DNA from: Rhodopirellula halodulae
GTDB lineage: Bacteria > Planctomycetota > Planctomycetia > Pirellulales > Pirellulaceae
Length of the DNA stretch: 64,000 bases
Direction: 5' to 3'
NCBI RefSeq assembly: GCF_020966775.1
Contig: NZ_JAJKFV010000011.1
Location: forward strand, 124,001 to 188,000
Made by a program: the position numbers and the translations under genes. Below are positions 27,728-37,279 of the stretch, in pieces (the first letter of the stretch is position 1; every line of letters starts with the position of its first letter). Under the pieces are notes generated by a model, which saw only the letters and a list, made by a program, of their open reading frames with translations, did no database searches and was not told where the DNA came from.

Positions 27728-30700
27728 ATGTCTGTCCCTCGAATTTTCCTCCTGCTCCTTGCGAGCATTGGAGGCGTTAGCGTTTTTGGTGACGACCCGT
27801 TGGAGTCCACCTTCCAACAGACCGTCCAGCCGTTTCTACGCACTCACTGTGTCGAGTGCCATGACTCGGATTCGGCTCAAGGCGACTTGGACCTGACGAC
27901 CGATCAAAATGTCGACGATGTGGTGGGTCGATTTCGTCACTGGGCAGTGGTGCTGGAGCGATTAAGAGCGGGTGACATGCCGCCGGAAGATGCGGGCTCT
28001 CAACCCAGCGACGAACAGCGACAAGCAATGATCCGCTGGATCGAAACTCTGAAGCAGGCGGAGGCAAAACGCACGGCCGGCGATCCCGGGTTGGTGCTGG
28101 CGAGACGGCTTAGCAGCGCCGAATACAACCGCACGATTCGAGACCTGACGGGTGTCGACATTCAACCCGCGGCGGATTTCCCGATCGACCCTGCCAATGA
28201 GGCGGGCTTCGATAACTCGGGTGAATCACTGACGATGTCGCCCGCGTTGTTGAAGAAATACTTGCAAGCCGCTCGCCGTGTTGCCGATCACCTTGCGATC
28301 ACGCCTTCGGGACTGGAGTTCGCTCCACATCCAGTGATCACCGAAACCGACCGTGACAAGTTCTGCGTCAACCGCATCATCGCTTTCTATCGTCAGCAGA
28401 ATGTTCGCTTGGAAGACCACCTGTTCGTCGTTTGGAAAGCCCATACCGACGACGATCAATCGATCTCCCAACTGGCCAATACACATCGCGTCAGCCAGCG
28501 CTACTGCCACACACTCCACGACGCACTGGCAAACGGTTCACGCTCGCCCGCGGATGATGAGACCCTCGAATCAGGCCCCATGACTGCGCTGCGTGCAATG
28601 TGGTCGGAGGTCATCGAGTCCTCCTCCAACGAGACCGAAGCACGAGAATCCTGCCAACAAATGGCAACGTTCATCGAAGGGTTTCGAGAACAACTGGTGC
28701 CGGAGATCCCAAACCTCACCGCACCCCAAATGAATCCAGGGTCACAACCGCTGGTGCTTTGGAAGAACCGACAGTTTGCCGCGAATCGACGTCGTTTGGC
28801 CACCAAGCGTTTGCAACCGCTTCAGGAAAGAATCGGATCGTTTGATGCTTCGGACTTGAGTGTGCCGGCTGCAGATCAAGTCGCCAACCTACTCTCGTTC
28901 CCCGAAACCGAGAAGCCGCAAGAATCCTATGTTGAAGAGCTCAAGCGGTTCTGCAATCTGTTTCCCGACCGCTTCTTTGTCTCTGAGCGAGCCCGAGTGT
29001 ATTTGGACGCCAAAGACGAAAAGAAGAGGGGACGCACGGGACGCTACCTCAGCGCTGGCTTCCACAGTCAAATGGGATACTACCGCGATGACGCACCTCT
29101 GTATGACTTGATGCTCACCGACGAAGAACGCACGACCTTGGATCGTCTTTGGGTGGAACTGGACTTCGTCACCTCAGCGCCGATGCGTCAGTACGCTGGC
29201 TTCATCTGGTTCGACCGAACGGATTCGAAATTCATGCGTGACCGCGTGTTCGACCGATACCGCGCGGAAGACAAGGATTGCATCGCGGAGGACAAAGTGC
29301 GTGGGCTCTGCGATGCTTACGTCGCCAAGGCCGAAAAAGTGGGTGCCAGCGATAAAGCTCTCGCGGCGATTCGCAGGTACTTCGACGACATGTCGAAAAC
29401 CTTCCGCTCGCTTGAAACGCTGAAGCAGCAATCGCAACCGGTGCAGCTCGAAGCCGTGCTGGAGTTTGCCGAGCGAGCCTACCGACGACCTTTAACGAAT
29501 TCGGATCGCGAGGAAATCCTTTCGTTCTACCAGCATCTGCGAACGGAAGGCGAACTGGATCACGACGAATCCATTCGCGATTGTGTGGTTCGCATCCTGA
29601 TGTCGCCGCACTTCTGCTATCGCATCGACCCGGCATCCTCGAGTCAGGATGGCCAGGTCCAACCGCTCGATGGTCACTCGCTCGCAAATCGGTTGAGCTA
29701 CTTTTTGTGGTCCAGCATGCCCGACGAGCCACTCATGGAATTGGCGGCGCAGAATGCCTTGCAAGATGCACAAACCATCGCTCGCGAAAGTCGCCGGATG
29801 CTTCGGGATCCCAAGAGCCACGACTTCATTCGCGAATTCATGGGCAACTGGCTGAACTTCCGGCGATTCGACCAGCACAACGGTGTGGATCGAGAACGGT
29901 TCCCTCAGTTCACGGACAGCTTGCGTTTGGCGATGCTGGAGGAACCGCTTCGTTTCTTTGCCGACGTGGTTTCAAATGATCGGTCGATTCTCGATTTCCT
30001 GTACGCGAATCACACCTTCGTCAATCGCGAACTTGCTGAGCACTACGGCGTCACCGACGCGGAGTGGGACACTTTGGTTTCGGAAGCCGGTGCGAGCGAA
30101 GTGGCTGAAAAGGACCGATGGACCCTACTGCCGGAGGCCGGACGATGGAATCGAGGCGGATTGCTTCCGATGGGTGTTTTCCTCACGCGCAATTCACCCG
30201 GGCTTCGGACCAGTCCGGTTCAACGCGGCAACTGGGTCGTGCAGCGGGTGCTCGGCGAGCACGTTCCAGCTCCGCCGGCGGAGGTTCCCGAATTGCCCGA
30301 AGACGAAAGCAAACTCGGCGACTTAACGATCCGCGAAGCCCTGGCTCGTCACCGCGAGCACCCAAGTTGTGCGGGATGCCATGAACGAATTGACTCGATG
30401 GGATTGGTGTTCGAAGAATTCGGCCCCATCGGTGAACTGCGCGACCGAGATTTGGGCGGGCGCAAGATCGACGCGAAGGTGGTGTTTCCCGACGGCAGCC
30501 ACGGTGATGGCATCGACGGGCTGAAGGACTACATCCGACGGCAACGAGAAAATGACTTTGTCGATCATTTCTGCCGAAAGCTGCTCGCCTTCGCCCTCGG
30601 ACGTTCCCTGCAACTTTCCGATGAATCCTTGATCGCCGACATGAAGACCAACTTGCGAGCCAATCAACATCGTTTTGACGCAATGGTCGACACGATTGTG

Positions 30701-30814
30701 ACCAGCCCCGCATTCCGAAACAAACGGGTTCAAATGCTCGCAATCGACTCAGCGAGTCCCCACCACCCACCTGCCAATCAGCAACCTGCCACCGAAACGG
30801 AGCCTTCGCCATGA
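27728..30814 (+). CDS. DUF1592-type planctomycete cytochrome C protein
   Basis: The protein is 1028 residues from ATG 27728 (MSVPRIFLLLLASIGGV), a clear signal peptide; an open extension to 27617 lacks coding character. A heme-type C-V-E-C-H motif at residues 41-45 follows immediately. Then comes the usual order of planctomycete domains: DUF1587 (SSAEYNRTIRDLTGVDIQPA), DUF1595/DUF1592 (FAERAYRRPLTNSDREEILSFY, LSYFLWSSMPDEPLMELA) and DUF1588 (NSPGLRTSPVQRGNWVVQRVLG, SCAGCHERIDSMGLVFEEF, with a second CxxCH). The C-terminus (DFVDHFCRKLLAFALGRSL, DAMVDTIVTSPAFRNKR) is DUF1585. It is exported and probably heme-binding, and is translationally coupled to the DUF1552 gene. Its reaction is unknown. 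Confidence 0.92.
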   Translation: MSVPRIFLLLLASIGGVSVFGDDPLESTFQQTVQPFLRTHCVECHDSDSAQGDLDLTTDQNVDDVVGRFRHWAVVLERLRAGDMPPEDAGSQPSDEQRQAMIRWIETLKQAEAKRTAGDPGLVLARRLSSAEYNRTIRDLTGVDIQPAADFPIDPANEAGFDNSGESLTMSPALLKKYLQAARRVADHLAITPSGLEFAPHPVITETDRDKFCVNRIIAFYRQQNVRLEDHLFVVWKAHTDDDQSISQLANTHRVSQRYCHTLHDALANGSRSPADDETLESGPMTALRAMWSEVIESSSNETEARESCQQMATFIEGFREQLVPEIPNLTAPQMNPGSQPLVLWKNRQFAANRRRLATKRLQPLQERIGSFDASDLSVPAADQVANLLSFPETEKPQESYVEELKRFCNLFPDRFFVSERARVYLDAKDEKKRGRTGRYLSAGFHSQMGYYRDDAPLYDLMLTDEERTTLDRLWVELDFVTSAPMRQYAGFIWFDRTDSKFMRDRVFDRYRAEDKDCIAEDKVRGLCDAYVAKAEKVGASDKALAAIRRYFDDMSKTFRSLETLKQQSQPVQLEAVLEFAERAYRRPLTNSDREEILSFYQHLRTEGELDHDESIRDCVVRILMSPHFCYRIDPASSSQDGQVQPLDGHSLANRLSYFLWSSMPDEPLMELAAQNALQDAQTIARESRRMLRDPKSHDFIREFMGNWLNFRRFDQHNGVDRERFPQFTDSLRLAMLEEPLRFFADVVSNDRSILDFLYANHTFVNRELAEHYGVTDAEWDTLVSEAGASEVAEKDRWTLLPEAGRWNRGGLLPMGVFLTRNSPGLRTSPVQRGNWVVQRVLGEHVPAPPAEVPELPEDESKLGDLTIREALARHREHPSCAGCHERIDSMGLVFEEFGPIGELRDRDLGGRKIDAKVVFPDGSHGDGIDGLKDYIRRQRENDFVDHFCRKLLAFALGRSLQLSDESLIADMKTNLRANQHRFDAMVDTIVTSPAFRNKRVQMLAIDSASPHHPPANQQPATETEPSP

Positions 30815-32133
30815 ATCCAGCACTCAATCGACGAACGTTGTTACGCGGTGCCGGTGTCGCGATGGCGCTGCCATGGATGGAATCGATCCCCGTATGGGGA
30901 CGTGAAACCATGGTCGGTAACGACGCGGCGGAAACGCCGCAAAGGTTTGCCGCCTTGTTCATGGGATGCGGTATCAATGCGGATCACTGGTGGGCCAAGG
31001 GCGAGGGCACCGACATGGAATTGGGCAAGAGCCTGACTCCCATGGAACCTCTCAAACACAAGATGAATTTCATCACCGGTCTGTTCAATGAAAACGCGAC
31101 CGGTGTTGGGATTCACCCAGGTCAAACCGGAAACATTCTCTCCGGTGCGTCGCTCAAAAAGGGTTCCGAACTTCGAGGCGACATCAGCATGGACCAAGTC
31201 CTTGCCAACCATTTCCAGGACGAAACCGCGGTCCCCAGTTTGGTGCTCGGTTGCGAACAACCGGTGACGGGTTACCACGAAACCAATTTTTCGATGGCGT
31301 ACAGCTCGCACATCTCGTGGCAGAACGCAACGTCGCCGGTGCCGATGGAAGTTTATCCATCGCTGGCCTTCGACGCGCTGTTCGACAACCAAGGCAGCCG
31401 CCGCAATGAAAGCATTCTGGATCGCGTTGGCGAAGACGCCGAATCATTGCGTCGTCGGGTGAGCGTTGCCGACCGAGCCAAGCTGGAAGAATTTCTAAGC
31501 AGCGTTCGCGAAGTGGAGAAACGAGCCGCTTCGATGCGAGCCGCTCACTCCAAGGCCAGTTCAAGAGCCAAGGACCAGGGCAAACCCATTCAAGCGATGA
31601 AGCGTCCTGACGATGGTCTGCCGGAAGACATCCGTGAACACATGCGATTGATGTGCGACATCGTTGCCTTGGGATTCCAAACCGACAAAGCCCGCGTGGC
31701 AACGTTGCTCCTCAACCGCGACCTTTCCGGTCTGTTCTATCCCTTCCTCGATGTGAAGTCGACTCACCATTCGGCCTCGCACAACGATCGCTCCGATGAG
31801 TACGAACGGATCTCCAGGTACTACTGCAGCCAGTACGCTTACTTGGCAGGGAAGCTGGAAGCGATGCCGGAAGGCGACGCGACCGTCCTGGACCATTCGT
31901 GTTTGTTGTTCCTGTCCAGCATGTGGTCCGGTAACGCTCATGATTCCAGCAAACTGCCGGTGCTGCTGACGGGAGGCCTTTCCGGCAAGCTTCCAACCGG
32001 CCGCGTGCTGGACTACCTCGACCAAGACGACTCGGACCGCAAACTTTGCAGCCTCTATCTCTCCATCATGGATCGAATGGGGGTTCAACTCGATGCCTTC
32101 GGAGACGCCACGGAGCGTCTCGCGGGACTCTAG
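30811..32133 (+). CDS. DUF1552 family exported protein
   Basis: A 440-residue protein whose ATG overlaps the stop of the DUF1592-type gene (ATGA). Its N-terminus (NPALNRRTLLRGAGVAMALPW) is a twin-arginine leader. The body has the DUF1552 features RFAALFMGCGINADHWWA, SLVLGCEQP, YSSHISW, and the C-terminal DHSCLLFLSSMWSGNAHDSSKLPVLLTGG. DUF1592-type and DUF1552 genes form a standard planctomycete pair, parallel to the DUF1549/DUF1553-DUF1501 pair at the start of this window. The function is unknown; membership of the alkaline-phosphatase-like fold is assumed by analogy with DUF1501. Confidence 0.9.
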   Translation: MNPALNRRTLLRGAGVAMALPWMESIPVWGRETMVGNDAAETPQRFAALFMGCGINADHWWAKGEGTDMELGKSLTPMEPLKHKMNFITGLFNENATGVGIHPGQTGNILSGASLKKGSELRGDISMDQVLANHFQDETAVPSLVLGCEQPVTGYHETNFSMAYSSHISWQNATSPVPMEVYPSLAFDALFDNQGSRRNESILDRVGEDAESLRRRVSVADRAKLEEFLSSVREVEKRAASMRAAHSKASSRAKDQGKPIQAMKRPDDGLPEDIREHMRLMCDIVALGFQTDKARVATLLLNRDLSGLFYPFLDVKSTHHSASHNDRSDEYERISRYYCSQYAYLAGKLEAMPEGDATVLDHSCLLFLSSMWSGNAHDSSKLPVLLTGGLSGKLPTGRVLDYLDQDDSDRKLCSLYLSIMDRMGVQLDAFGDATERLAGL

Positions 32134-32142
32134 CAACGCGTC

Positions 32143-33141
32143 TCACTTCCCGGCATACCAAACGCCTCGTCGCCATTGGTGAAGTTGCAGTCGTTGCAGG
32201 AATTCGGCGGGCAGTGGCGGCAAGGCTTCGGTGGCGACGTTGAGATCAACCTGTTGTGGATTTCGCATGCCGACGATGACGGTGTCGACCGCGGTGGGTG
32301 ACATGGCGAATTGAATCGCAGTCGCCGCGAGCGAGTAGTGTTCCTCCAACCCGAACTCTTTGAGCTCGTCCTGGATCGCGGACACGCGATGGGCGGTTCG
32401 CTCCATCCGATCGCCCGCGAAGAAACCGGATCGGAAATCTTCTTCGGGAAACTCATGGTCCGCCGCATACTTCCCGGTCAACGATCCTTCATCGAGCGAC
32501 ACACGAACGATAACGCCGGTGCCAGTTTCTTCCGCGACGGGAAACAACTGAGCGGCGGGTTCCTGTTCAAAGATGTTGAACACGACTTGAACAACATCCA
32601 CCAAGCCATCACGCATCAACTGAATCACGCAGTTTTGATCTTGCTCGGGAGTGCACAGGCCGATGCGGTTGATTTTGCCTTCCTGTCGAAGTTTCTGAAG
32701 CACGAGCAACGGTTGCGGGTCGTCGTTCCACGCCGCGGTCCAAGAGTGCAGTTGCAAGAGATCCAAACACTCGACGCCCAGGTTCTTCAAACGCTCCTCC
32801 ACATTGGCGCGGATGTAAGCCGCACCGTAGCGATCCTTCCACTGGCAATAGGGGCTTGGCGGCCAGGGGCCTTCGGACGGTGGCGTTTTCGTCGCCACAT
32901 GAATGCGTTCCCGCAAGGACGTGGGCAGTGTTTTGAGGAATTCGCCGATCACCTGTTCGCTGCGTCCGTCACCGTAACCCGGTGCGGTGTCGATGAACGT
33001 GATCCCATGCTCGATCGCCTGTTTGAGAGCCGCCAAGGATTTGGAGTCGTCCTGCATTCCCCACTGACCGCCAAGTGCCCATCCACCGAAACCGAGCCGG
33101 GAAACCGAGAAACCATCGTGGCCAAGGGAGACTTGTTTCAT
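32143..33141 (-). CDS. Aldo/keto reductase
   Basis: NAD(P)H-dependent oxidoreductase of 332 residues from ATG 33141 (MKQVSLGHDGFSVSRLGFGGWALGG); the open frame continues 45 codons upstream without family similarity. FIDTAPGYGDGRSEQVIGEFL carries the catalytic Asp and Tyr, VATKTPP the catalytic Lys, and LLQLHSW the His. The end (AIQFAMSPTAVDTVIVGMRNPQQVDLNV) is the usual cofactor-binding region. It is convergent with the DUF1552 gene (9 bp gap). Substrate unknown. Confidence 0.92.
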   Translation of the reverse strand: MKQVSLGHDGFSVSRLGFGGWALGGQWGMQDDSKSLAALKQAIEHGITFIDTAPGYGDGRSEQVIGEFLKTLPTSLRERIHVATKTPPSEGPWPPSPYCQWKDRYGAAYIRANVEERLKNLGVECLDLLQLHSWTAAWNDDPQPLLVLQKLRQEGKINRIGLCTPEQDQNCVIQLMRDGLVDVVQVVFNIFEQEPAAQLFPVAEETGTGVIVRVSLDEGSLTGKYAADHEFPEEDFRSGFFAGDRMERTAHRVSAIQDELKEFGLEEHYSLAATAIQFAMSPTAVDTVIVGMRNPQQVDLNVATEALPPLPAEFLQRLQLHQWRRGVWYAGK

Positions 33142-33364
33142 AGCAATCGTTTCACGTGGAAGGGTTTCGCGGGTGAAGAAATTCGGGTTTGGAAAGCCGT
33201 GACGATAATCGGGCCGGTTCGTTCGACTCAAAAGGAACTTGTCCGCTTTCGAGATGAACCAAACTGATCGTCTCAACTGGAATCACGCTACCGTCCGAAA
33301 TCCTTTCTCAGCGGCGAACCGAGGGTCTTGGTTGGTCCGGTAAGTAGAATCCCAGGCAGGTGCA

Positions 33365-34318
33365 GTGGTGCGAAATTTGTCTAACATCCCGCGTTTGTCG
33401 ATCGTCGTTCCTCATGGCGGAAACGACGCGGCTTTCGAATCCTCGCTCGTAAGTGTCTTGCAACATCGACCAGATGGCTGCGAAGTGATTGTGCCCCATG
33501 ACGGGAGCTATGACGACCCGTTTGAATTGGGCGATGAAGTCCGCTTCGTGGACAGCGCGTCGACGAGTGTCTTGCGTCAAATCGCAGAAGCCGCCGAGTT
33601 GTCGATCGGTCGTTTCATTCACGTGGTGGCTGATGGACACACCGCCACCGAGAACTGGACCGAAGCCGCGCTCGCGCAATTCGAGGGCCATGAGACCGGC
33701 GTCGTCGTTCCCGTGGTGCGCGACACGGACTCCCAACGCATTGAACATGCGGGTTGGCGGAGCACCGCAACGACCGCCTGCGAGATGATCGGTTTCGATG
33801 AGAAGCAGGTATCCCAAAAGACGATCGTTCGCGTGGAAGGTGCGTTCTTGGCGACCTCGTTCTGGCGGCGCGATTTGTTGCGATCTCTGACAGCCACCTA
33901 CCGAGGCAACGACACCATCGAAGCCTCGCTGGTTTATGGCCTGGCAACATCGGACGCGGGTTGGCGATGCGTGGTGGCAACCGACAGCGAAATGGGCCTC
34001 GACTTAGAAGCCGATCTCGTTGACTACGACTTGCGGATTCAACAGAACCAACGTCGACTGCAAGCCATCGTTGATCACTATCGATCGGGCGGATCCGCAG
34101 GCTGGGCTCGCGGAATCCAGCGTCTGATTACGACTTCATTGGCGGGCGCGTTTCGTCCATCCAGCATCACTGCGGGAATTCGTCGCCTGTCGACACCTTT
34201 GGCGGCCAAAGCGATCGCTCGAACGCTGCACACCGAAGGCGTGTTGTCGGTCGACGACAATCCGGAAACGCTACCGATGCCATCCATGCATCAAGAACCA
34301 CTGCGTCGCGCCGCTTGA
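33365..34318 (+). CDS. GT2-like protein, possibly degenerate glycosyltransferase
   Basis: A 317-residue protein with a GTG start. The N-terminal third (RLSIVVPHGGNDAAFESSLVSVLQ, CEVIVPHDGSYDD) has the beta-alpha pattern of a GT-A glycosyltransferase family 2 domain. Where GT2 enzymes carry the DxD metal motif, this protein reads HVVADGHTATENW, so it may lack classic activity. RVEGAFLATSFWRRDLLRSL and EASLVYGLATSDAGWRC resemble the acceptor part. The last ~90 residues are unrelated and basic or polar. No leader. It sits alone between convergent or divergent neighbours. Could also be a sugar-nucleotide-binding regulator. Confidence 0.6.
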   Translation: MVRNLSNIPRLSIVVPHGGNDAAFESSLVSVLQHRPDGCEVIVPHDGSYDDPFELGDEVRFVDSASTSVLRQIAEAAELSIGRFIHVVADGHTATENWTEAALAQFEGHETGVVVPVVRDTDSQRIEHAGWRSTATTACEMIGFDEKQVSQKTIVRVEGAFLATSFWRRDLLRSLTATYRGNDTIEASLVYGLATSDAGWRCVVATDSEMGLDLEADLVDYDLRIQQNQRRLQAIVDHYRSGGSAGWARGIQRLITTSLAGAFRPSSITAGIRRLSTPLAAKAIARTLHTEGVLSVDDNPETLPMPSMHQEPLRRAA

Positions 34319-34423
34319 GTGCCTCTTGTCAAACACGCAGGATATTTCGCGTCGGGTAGTTCATTCGAGGCGACACGGCTGCACTCCGAGCGTCGGCGAT
34401 CAACCATCGACGTTCCGCCGTTG

Positions 34424-35593
34424 CTACTCCGGAACGACTCGCAACACCAAGTTGTTGCGGTGGATGACGTTCTCGTAGGGCCGATGACCGAGAATCCATT
34501 CGATTTGCTCGCTTGGTTTGCCAGCGATGCGAGCAACTTCGTGACTGCGGTAGTTGGACAAACCACGCCCGAATTCGACGCCGTCCGGACCGACCAATCG
34601 CACCACGTTGCCATGAGCGAAGGTCCCTTCCACGCGCACGATGCCGATTGCCAGCAAGCTACGGCCTTTTTTCTGCAACGCATGCACGGCACCGGCATCC
34701 AGATGCAGCGTTCCCGCCACGTTGGCCGAACTGCCAATCCAGCGACGACGACCTTTGAGTGACCGCTTGGGCGGTACGAACAAGGTTCCAACGGCTTCGC
34801 CCGCGAAAATCCGATCGAGCACCGTGTCGTCTTTACCGGGGCCGATGATGGTGGGATGCCCGTGTGAGTTCGCCAGCTTGGACGCGCGAAGCTTACCGCC
34901 CATGCCTCCTTTGCTGACGGTTGAAACCTCGTCATCCACCATCGCCATCACGCCGTCGTTGAGTTCGTGAACCACGTCGATGCGTTGGCTGTCGGTTTCG
35001 TCGGGATGCCCGTCGTAAAGACCTTCGACATCGGTCAATAAAATCAGCAATGCATCGTTGAACAACCCCGCGACTTGGGCAGCCAATCGATCATTGTCGC
35101 CGAACGTCGTTTTCAGTTCCGCGACCGCGACCGAATCGTTCTCGTTGACGACGGCAATCGCATCCAGCTCATTGATCCCCGACAGCGCGTTCCGCACGTG
35201 CAGGTATCCACTGCGACGCCGCAAGTCGTTGCGTGTCAGCAAGACCTGAGCCGCATGCCGGCCGCGTTTTTGCAACGACTTTTCGTAGGCCCCGATCAAG
35301 TCCGCTTGGCCGATCGCGGCAATCGCTTGCAGGGATTTCAGATCGGTTGGACGTTGGGACAGCCCCAACTTGGCCACACCGGCACCGACCGCACCGCTGC
35401 TGACCATGATGGTTTGCCGACCACTGTCGGCGATTCGGCAGAGTTGTTCCGCGAGTCGATCGACACGCTGCAGGTCAAGTTTTCCATCGGAAGTGGTGAG
35501 TACCCGAGTGCCGACTTTCACCACAACACACTGGGTGGAGTCGATGACTTGCTGCCGGATCACTCGGTCGTCGAAATCGGAGGATTGATTCAA
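34424..35593 (-). CDS. proB: Glutamate 5-kinase
   Basis: Phosphorylates L-glutamate, the first step of proline synthesis, in the cytoplasm. The 389-residue protein has the amino-acid kinase domain (VVVKVGTRVLT, VSSGAVGAGVAKLGL, VNENDSVAVAE and TDVEGLYDGHP, with KGGMGGKLRASKLANSHG binding ATP). It ends in a PUA domain (RWIGSSANVAGTLHLDAGAVHAL), as in E. coli ProB. Its ATG lies in the last codons of the xylulokinase gene (4-bp overlap). The proA gene is not next to it, and the pairing with a sugar kinase is unusual. Confidence 0.96.
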   Translation of the reverse strand: MNQSSDFDDRVIRQQVIDSTQCVVVKVGTRVLTTSDGKLDLQRVDRLAEQLCRIADSGRQTIMVSSGAVGAGVAKLGLSQRPTDLKSLQAIAAIGQADLIGAYEKSLQKRGRHAAQVLLTRNDLRRRSGYLHVRNALSGINELDAIAVVNENDSVAVAELKTTFGDNDRLAAQVAGLFNDALLILLTDVEGLYDGHPDETDSQRIDVVHELNDGVMAMVDDEVSTVSKGGMGGKLRASKLANSHGHPTIIGPGKDDTVLDRIFAGEAVGTLFVPPKRSLKGRRRWIGSSANVAGTLHLDAGAVHALQKKGRSLLAIGIVRVEGTFAHGNVVRLVGPDGVEFGRGLSNYRSHEVARIAGKPSEQIEWILGHRPYENVIHRNNLVLRVVPE

Positions 35594-37119
35594 GGTGTTG
35601 ATTGCAATTCAGCCAGTTGGTGCATGTCGTCTTTCAAGCTGCCGTACAACGATTGGTAGACAGGAAAGAGCTTGTCATAAGTTTTCTTCGCGGATCGATC
35701 CGCTTTGGTTTCCGCTGCCACTTCGATCGTGGCTTGGCACGCCTGAGCGATATTCTTGTACGCTCCATCGCCCACGGCGGCTAGGAGCGCGACGCCAAAG
35801 GCGGGCCCCTGTTCGACCTTCAGGGTCGTGATTTTTTTGCCAAAGACGTCCGCCTGCATTTGACGCCAGAAAACGTTCTTGCTTCCGCCGCCGCTGGCAC
35901 GAATTTGACGCACGGGAACACCGAGAGACTCGATAATTTCCAGACTGTCACGCAGTGCAAACGTGATGCCTTCCATCACCGATCGCGTCATCGCCGCTCG
36001 ATCATGGGTCAAATTCATGCCCACAAAGGCGCCGCGTGCGTTGGGGTCGGCGTGGGGTGTGCGTTCGCCATTCAGGTAGGGCAGGAACAACATTCCGCCG
36101 CTTCCCGCAACGGCCTTTTCGGCTTCCTGGGTTGCCGCACCGAAACGCTTCGCGGCAGGAATCCCCGCCAACCCTTGGACCACCTGATCCACCCACCACT
36201 GGAGCGATCCGCCACTGGTCAGGTTGACGCCCATCATGTGCCACTTACCACGCACAGCATGACAGAAAGTGTGCAGTCGACCGGATGCATCGACGCTGGG
36301 TTCGTCACTGTGCACGAACATCACGCCGCTCGTGCCAATCGATGTGCTCAACAGGCCTTTCTTCACGATGCCATTGCCGATCGCTCCCGCGGCACAGTCA
36401 CCCGCACCACCAACGACCTTGCAGTCCGTCGTCAGCCCCAGTGCTTTGGCGGCTTCGCTGGTCAGCGTTCCGGTCACGTCTTCGGATTCGACCACGCGAG
36501 GCAGCAAGTCTTCGGACAGATCCAGTTTGCTGAGCAAGGACTTGGACCAGTTGCGATTTTTGACGTCCAACAACAAGGTGCCGCTGGCGTCACTGACTTC
36601 GGTGACGTAGTCGCCAATCAAACGACGTCGGATGTCATCCTTCGGCAGCAAGACCTTTGCTAAGTTTCCGAAGTTGCGTTTCTCGTTGTCACGCATCCAA
36701 AGGATCTTGGGTGCCTGAAATCCGGTCAGTGCTGGATTGGCGACCATGCTGATCAATTTTTCACGCGACCCGGCGGCGGACGTGATCTGCTCGCATTGCT
36801 CCGCGGTGCGTTGATCGTTCCACAGAATTGCGGGGCGAATGACTTTGTCGTCGCGATCCAGGAACACCGAACCGTGCATTTGGCCCGACAAACCGATCGC
36901 TTTCACATCGGACTTGTCCACGCCAGATTTCTTCATCACGGCGCGAACGGTTTTCTTGGTTGCTGTCCACCAATCTTCCGGATCCTGCTGCGTCCACCCC
37001 GGCTTGGGCTGTTCCATGGGATACTCGGCATTGGCTTCGGCGATCACGTTGCCAGTCTCATCAATCAGCAACGTTTTTGTGCCGCTGGTGCCAACATCAA
37101 TTCCGAGATAGTGAGCCAT
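35590..37119 (-). CDS. xylB: Xylulokinase
   Basis: Phosphorylates D-xylulose to xylulose 5-phosphate for the pentose phosphate pathway, in the cytoplasm. The protein is 509 residues from ATG 37119 (MAHYLGIDVGTSGTKTLLID); the in-frame upstream ATG adds an unlikely N-terminus. FGGY-family signatures are present: the phosphate-binding DVGTSGTKT loop, GLSGQMHGSVFLD (substrate loop typical of xylulokinases), GAGDCAAGAIGNGI, and ASGGGSKNVFWRQMQADVFGKKI near the C-terminus. No xylA is in the window. It overlaps proB, so both come from one transcript. Confidence 0.93.
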   Translation of the reverse strand: MAHYLGIDVGTSGTKTLLIDETGNVIAEANAEYPMEQPKPGWTQQDPEDWWTATKKTVRAVMKKSGVDKSDVKAIGLSGQMHGSVFLDRDDKVIRPAILWNDQRTAEQCEQITSAAGSREKLISMVANPALTGFQAPKILWMRDNEKRNFGNLAKVLLPKDDIRRRLIGDYVTEVSDASGTLLLDVKNRNWSKSLLSKLDLSEDLLPRVVESEDVTGTLTSEAAKALGLTTDCKVVGGAGDCAAGAIGNGIVKKGLLSTSIGTSGVMFVHSDEPSVDASGRLHTFCHAVRGKWHMMGVNLTSGGSLQWWVDQVVQGLAGIPAAKRFGAATQEAEKAVAGSGGMLFLPYLNGERTPHADPNARGAFVGMNLTHDRAAMTRSVMEGITFALRDSLEIIESLGVPVRQIRASGGGSKNVFWRQMQADVFGKKITTLKVEQGPAFGVALLAAVGDGAYKNIAQACQATIEVAAETKADRSAKKTYDKLFPVYQSLYGSLKDDMHQLAELQSTP

Positions 37120-37190
37120 GGGGATTGCTTCAGTGCAGTAGAAATCAGAGGAGGTGAAAAGAGCCGCCGCGATCATGCGAACTGGCGAGC

Positions 37191-37196
37191 AGTATA
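37191..37196 (-). promoter_or_regulatory. Candidate -10 element (TATACT) for xylB-proB
   Basis: On the minus strand TATACT lies about 70 bases before the xylB start, with TTGAAA 14 bases upstream. The spacer is shorter than usual, so this is a weak candidate. Confidence 0.28.
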
Positions 37197-37279
37197 CAAC
37201 GTACTTGCGTTTTCAACTACGCAACGTTGCCATCTCAGTTGCCTTCCCCTCTCTTCGCTGACGCACCACGGGTCCCCAG

